In this document: positions 5,946 to 6,858 of the stretch, in pieces | How the letters are laid out: the number at the start of each line of letters is the position of its first letter | Numbering within the stretch: the first letter of the stretch is position 1 | DNA from: Clostridiaceae bacterium | GTDB lineage: Bacteria; Bacillota; Clostridia; Oscillospirales; Butyricicoccaceae | Assembly: GCA_016293155.1 (NCBI GenBank) | Contig: JAEDEU010000079.1 | Location: 1 to 6,858, forward strand | Length of the DNA: 6,858 bases | Reading direction: 5' to 3' | Position numbers and translations under genes: made by a program | Notes under the pieces: model-generated | Database searches by the model: none | The model's input: the letters and a program-made list of their open reading frames with translations, nothing else | Told to the model about the DNA's origin: nothing

Positions 5946-5985
5946 AGAAATTTCAGAGAAATGTGCCCATTTTATAGATATTTCA
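5946..5985 (-). promoter_or_regulatory. Direct-repeat pair, candidate response-regulator binding site
   Basis: TGAAATATCT (5985 to 5976) and TGAAATTTCT (5955 to 5946) differ at one position in ten and start exactly 30 bp apart on the minus strand. Relative to the candidate -10 box at 5914-5919, the repeats centre near -44 and -74, on one DNA face at about three helical turns. AraC-type activators commonly bind direct repeats in this region. Binding by the regulator encoded at 3817-4590 is inferred, and AT-rich sequence makes chance similarity possible. Confidence 0.35.
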
Positions 5986-6013
5986 ATCATAGCATATATC
6001 CGCAGAAAGAGAA

Positions 6014-6046
6014 AGCGAAAAGCCACGCCGCTGCAAGCGGCGTGGC
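6014..6046 (-). terminator. Rho-independent terminator of the MerR-type gene
   Basis: On the minus strand GCCACGCCGC (6046 to 6037) and GCGGCGTGGC (6031 to 6022) form a perfect 10-bp GC-rich stem with a 5-base loop, followed by TTTTCGC and more T-rich sequence. It starts 8 bases after the stop codon at 6055. There is no T-run on the plus-strand side. It separates the MerR-type transcription unit from the kinase operon, so the latter needs its own promoter. Confidence 0.8.
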
Positions 6047-6054
6047 CCAAGAAA

Positions 6055-6858
6055 TTACGCTTTTCTCACGGGATAGCAGACCTCAGTGACATATTCATCG
6101 GGATTCGAGGTCTCGTGAGGGCTGACATGGTAGATGTTGAACATGGGACCGTCAAAGACATAGCCGTTGTCAGAGACCCACGCGGCAATCGCGGCATTGA
6201 TTCCGTCCATCTGCTCATAGGAGCCTTTGCAGGTGGCGCAGGCTGCGGTGATCTCCGGCAGCGTCCGGAAGCGAACGTGCTCCGTGTCTTGGTAGCTGCT
6301 CTTGACGTCCTTTTGTACCTCCACATCCACCTCGTCCTCTCGGTACTCCTTATCGTGGAAGACCGCACAGCAGTAGCAGGGGTCACCGTCGATCAGGTTC
6401 AGCGGTGCGGTTTCTTCCATCAGAATGTTCCACAGCATCCCCTCCTGTTCGTAGGACGGGATCACCATGCGGACGGTTGCGGCATAGCGCTGGGGAAATG
6501 TCTTAATGGTTACATCATATTTCATAGTTTCGTCTTCCTTTCTCAGCCGCCTTTGGGCTGTCTCCAGAAGCTGCAACCGATATGCTGTCTGCCGGGACAA
6601 TGCCTGAAGCTCGTCCTGTTTGCAGCGCAGATGCCGCTGAAGGGCGTCCCGATTCTCGTAGCAGGGCAGGATCTCGCCGATGGCGGCAAGACCAAAGCCC
6701 ATATCCTTCAGAGCATTGATGCGCCCTGCAACAGGGAGCTGTTCCGCCCCATAATAGCGGTATCCGGACTCCGGATCAATCCAAACAGGCTTCAGCAGAC
6801 CGATCTTATCATAGTGGCGCAGCATACGGATGCTGACTCTGGACAGTTTTGAAAAATC
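6055..6858 (-). CDS. MerR family transcriptional regulator with GyrI-like effector domain (5' partial)
   Basis: The frame is open to the window edge and encodes 267 residues; the true start lies beyond position 6858, probably about half a dozen codons away. Counted from the first visible codon, the MerR winged-helix domain covers about 1-70. It begins DFSKLSRVSIRMLRHYDKIGLLKP, followed by the wing signature SGYRYY (31-36) and INALKDMGFGLAAIGEIL (47-64). A coiled-coil-like, Q/R/L-rich dimerisation helix follows (about 71-108). A GyrI-like (BmrR/AraC-effector) ligand-binding domain occupies about 112-267 and ends EVCYPVRKA, with an acidic residue before the last strand as in multidrug-binding relatives. 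The ATG at 6825 lies inside the recognition region and cannot be the real start. Such proteins bind hydrophobic or cationic drugs and activate efflux genes. Its target is unknown; the exporter operon downstream is one candidate. Confidence 0.92.
   Translation of the reverse strand, partial: DFSKLSRVSIRMLRHYDKIGLLKPVWIDPESGYRYYGAEQLPVAGRINALKDMGFGLAAIGEILPCYENRDALQRHLRCKQDELQALSRQTAYRLQLLETAQRRLRKEDETMKYDVTIKTFPQRYAATVRMVIPSYEQEGMLWNILMEETAPLNLIDGDPCYCCAVFHDKEYREDEVDVEVQKDVKSSYQDTEHVRFRTLPEITAACATCKGSYEQMDGINAAIAAWVSDNGYVFDGPMFNIYHVSPHETSNPDEYVTEVCYPVRKA

Noticed and set aside
5892..6050. Longer kinase start at 6050
   Set aside because: It would run through the MerR terminator stem and the candidate promoter; the ATG at 5891 has a good ribosome binding site directly before the first membrane helix.
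6115..6852. Plus-strand frame of 245 codons opposite the MerR-type gene
   Set aside because: The opposite strand carries clear MerR and GyrI-like motifs; this frame has no family signature and no ribosome binding site.
1..6858. Mobile element, CRISPR array, tRNA or rRNA
   Set aside because: I saw no transposase or integrase motif, no regularly spaced repeats, no terminal inverted repeats bounding a segment, and no tRNA-like cloverleaf; genes are packed head to tail.

Overview
This 6.9 kb window reads as the chromosome of a Gram-positive bacterium of the Bacillota, most likely a gut-type Clostridia of moderate GC content. The reasons are near-consensus AGGAGG-type ribosome binding sites before most genes, tight gene packing with 4-base ATGA overlaps, and the family mix (AraC-type response regulator with a multi-pass sensor kinase, a small PspC protein, a DRR-type ABC exporter, AzlCD). 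The species cannot be named from the sequence alone. Every convincing gene is on the minus strand, so transcription runs from high to low coordinates.

Right edge (6055-6858): a MerR-family regulator with a C-terminal GyrI-like ligand-binding domain. Its 5' end runs off the window, and a strong hairpin terminator (6014-6046) closes it.

Centre (1335-5891): six tightly packed genes that look like one operon. In transcription order they are a multi-pass membrane sensor histidine kinase, an AraC-type response regulator, a GNAT acetyltransferase, a 63-residue PspC-domain membrane protein, an ABC transporter ATPase and an ABC-2 permease. The first two genes overlap by 4 bases, the next pair by 29, then come gaps of 17 and 20 bases, then another 4-base overlap. 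The inferred job is an envelope-stress or toxic-compound response. The kinase would sense a membrane-associated signal, the regulator would activate its own operon, and the exporter, PspC and acetyltransferase would be the output. Ahead of the kinase lie a possible -10 box and two TGAAATWTCT direct repeats exactly 30 bp apart, suitable for autoregulation. A 37-base near-perfect hairpin follows the permease.

Left part (73-1117): azlC and azlD, the two subunits of a branched-chain amino acid exporter, overlapping by 11 bases. They have their own promoter (1178-1206), a 21-bp inverted repeat over the predicted transcription start (1153-1173), and a strong terminator (11-55). The promoter position argues against the longest possible azlC reading frame and for a start at 1117.

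The window has no rRNA, tRNA, CRISPR array, insertion sequence or long repeat that I could see, and no gene-free stretch above 300 bases. The most interesting element is the six-gene sensor-exporter operon, with PspC and a GNAT enzyme placed between the two-component genes and the transporter.
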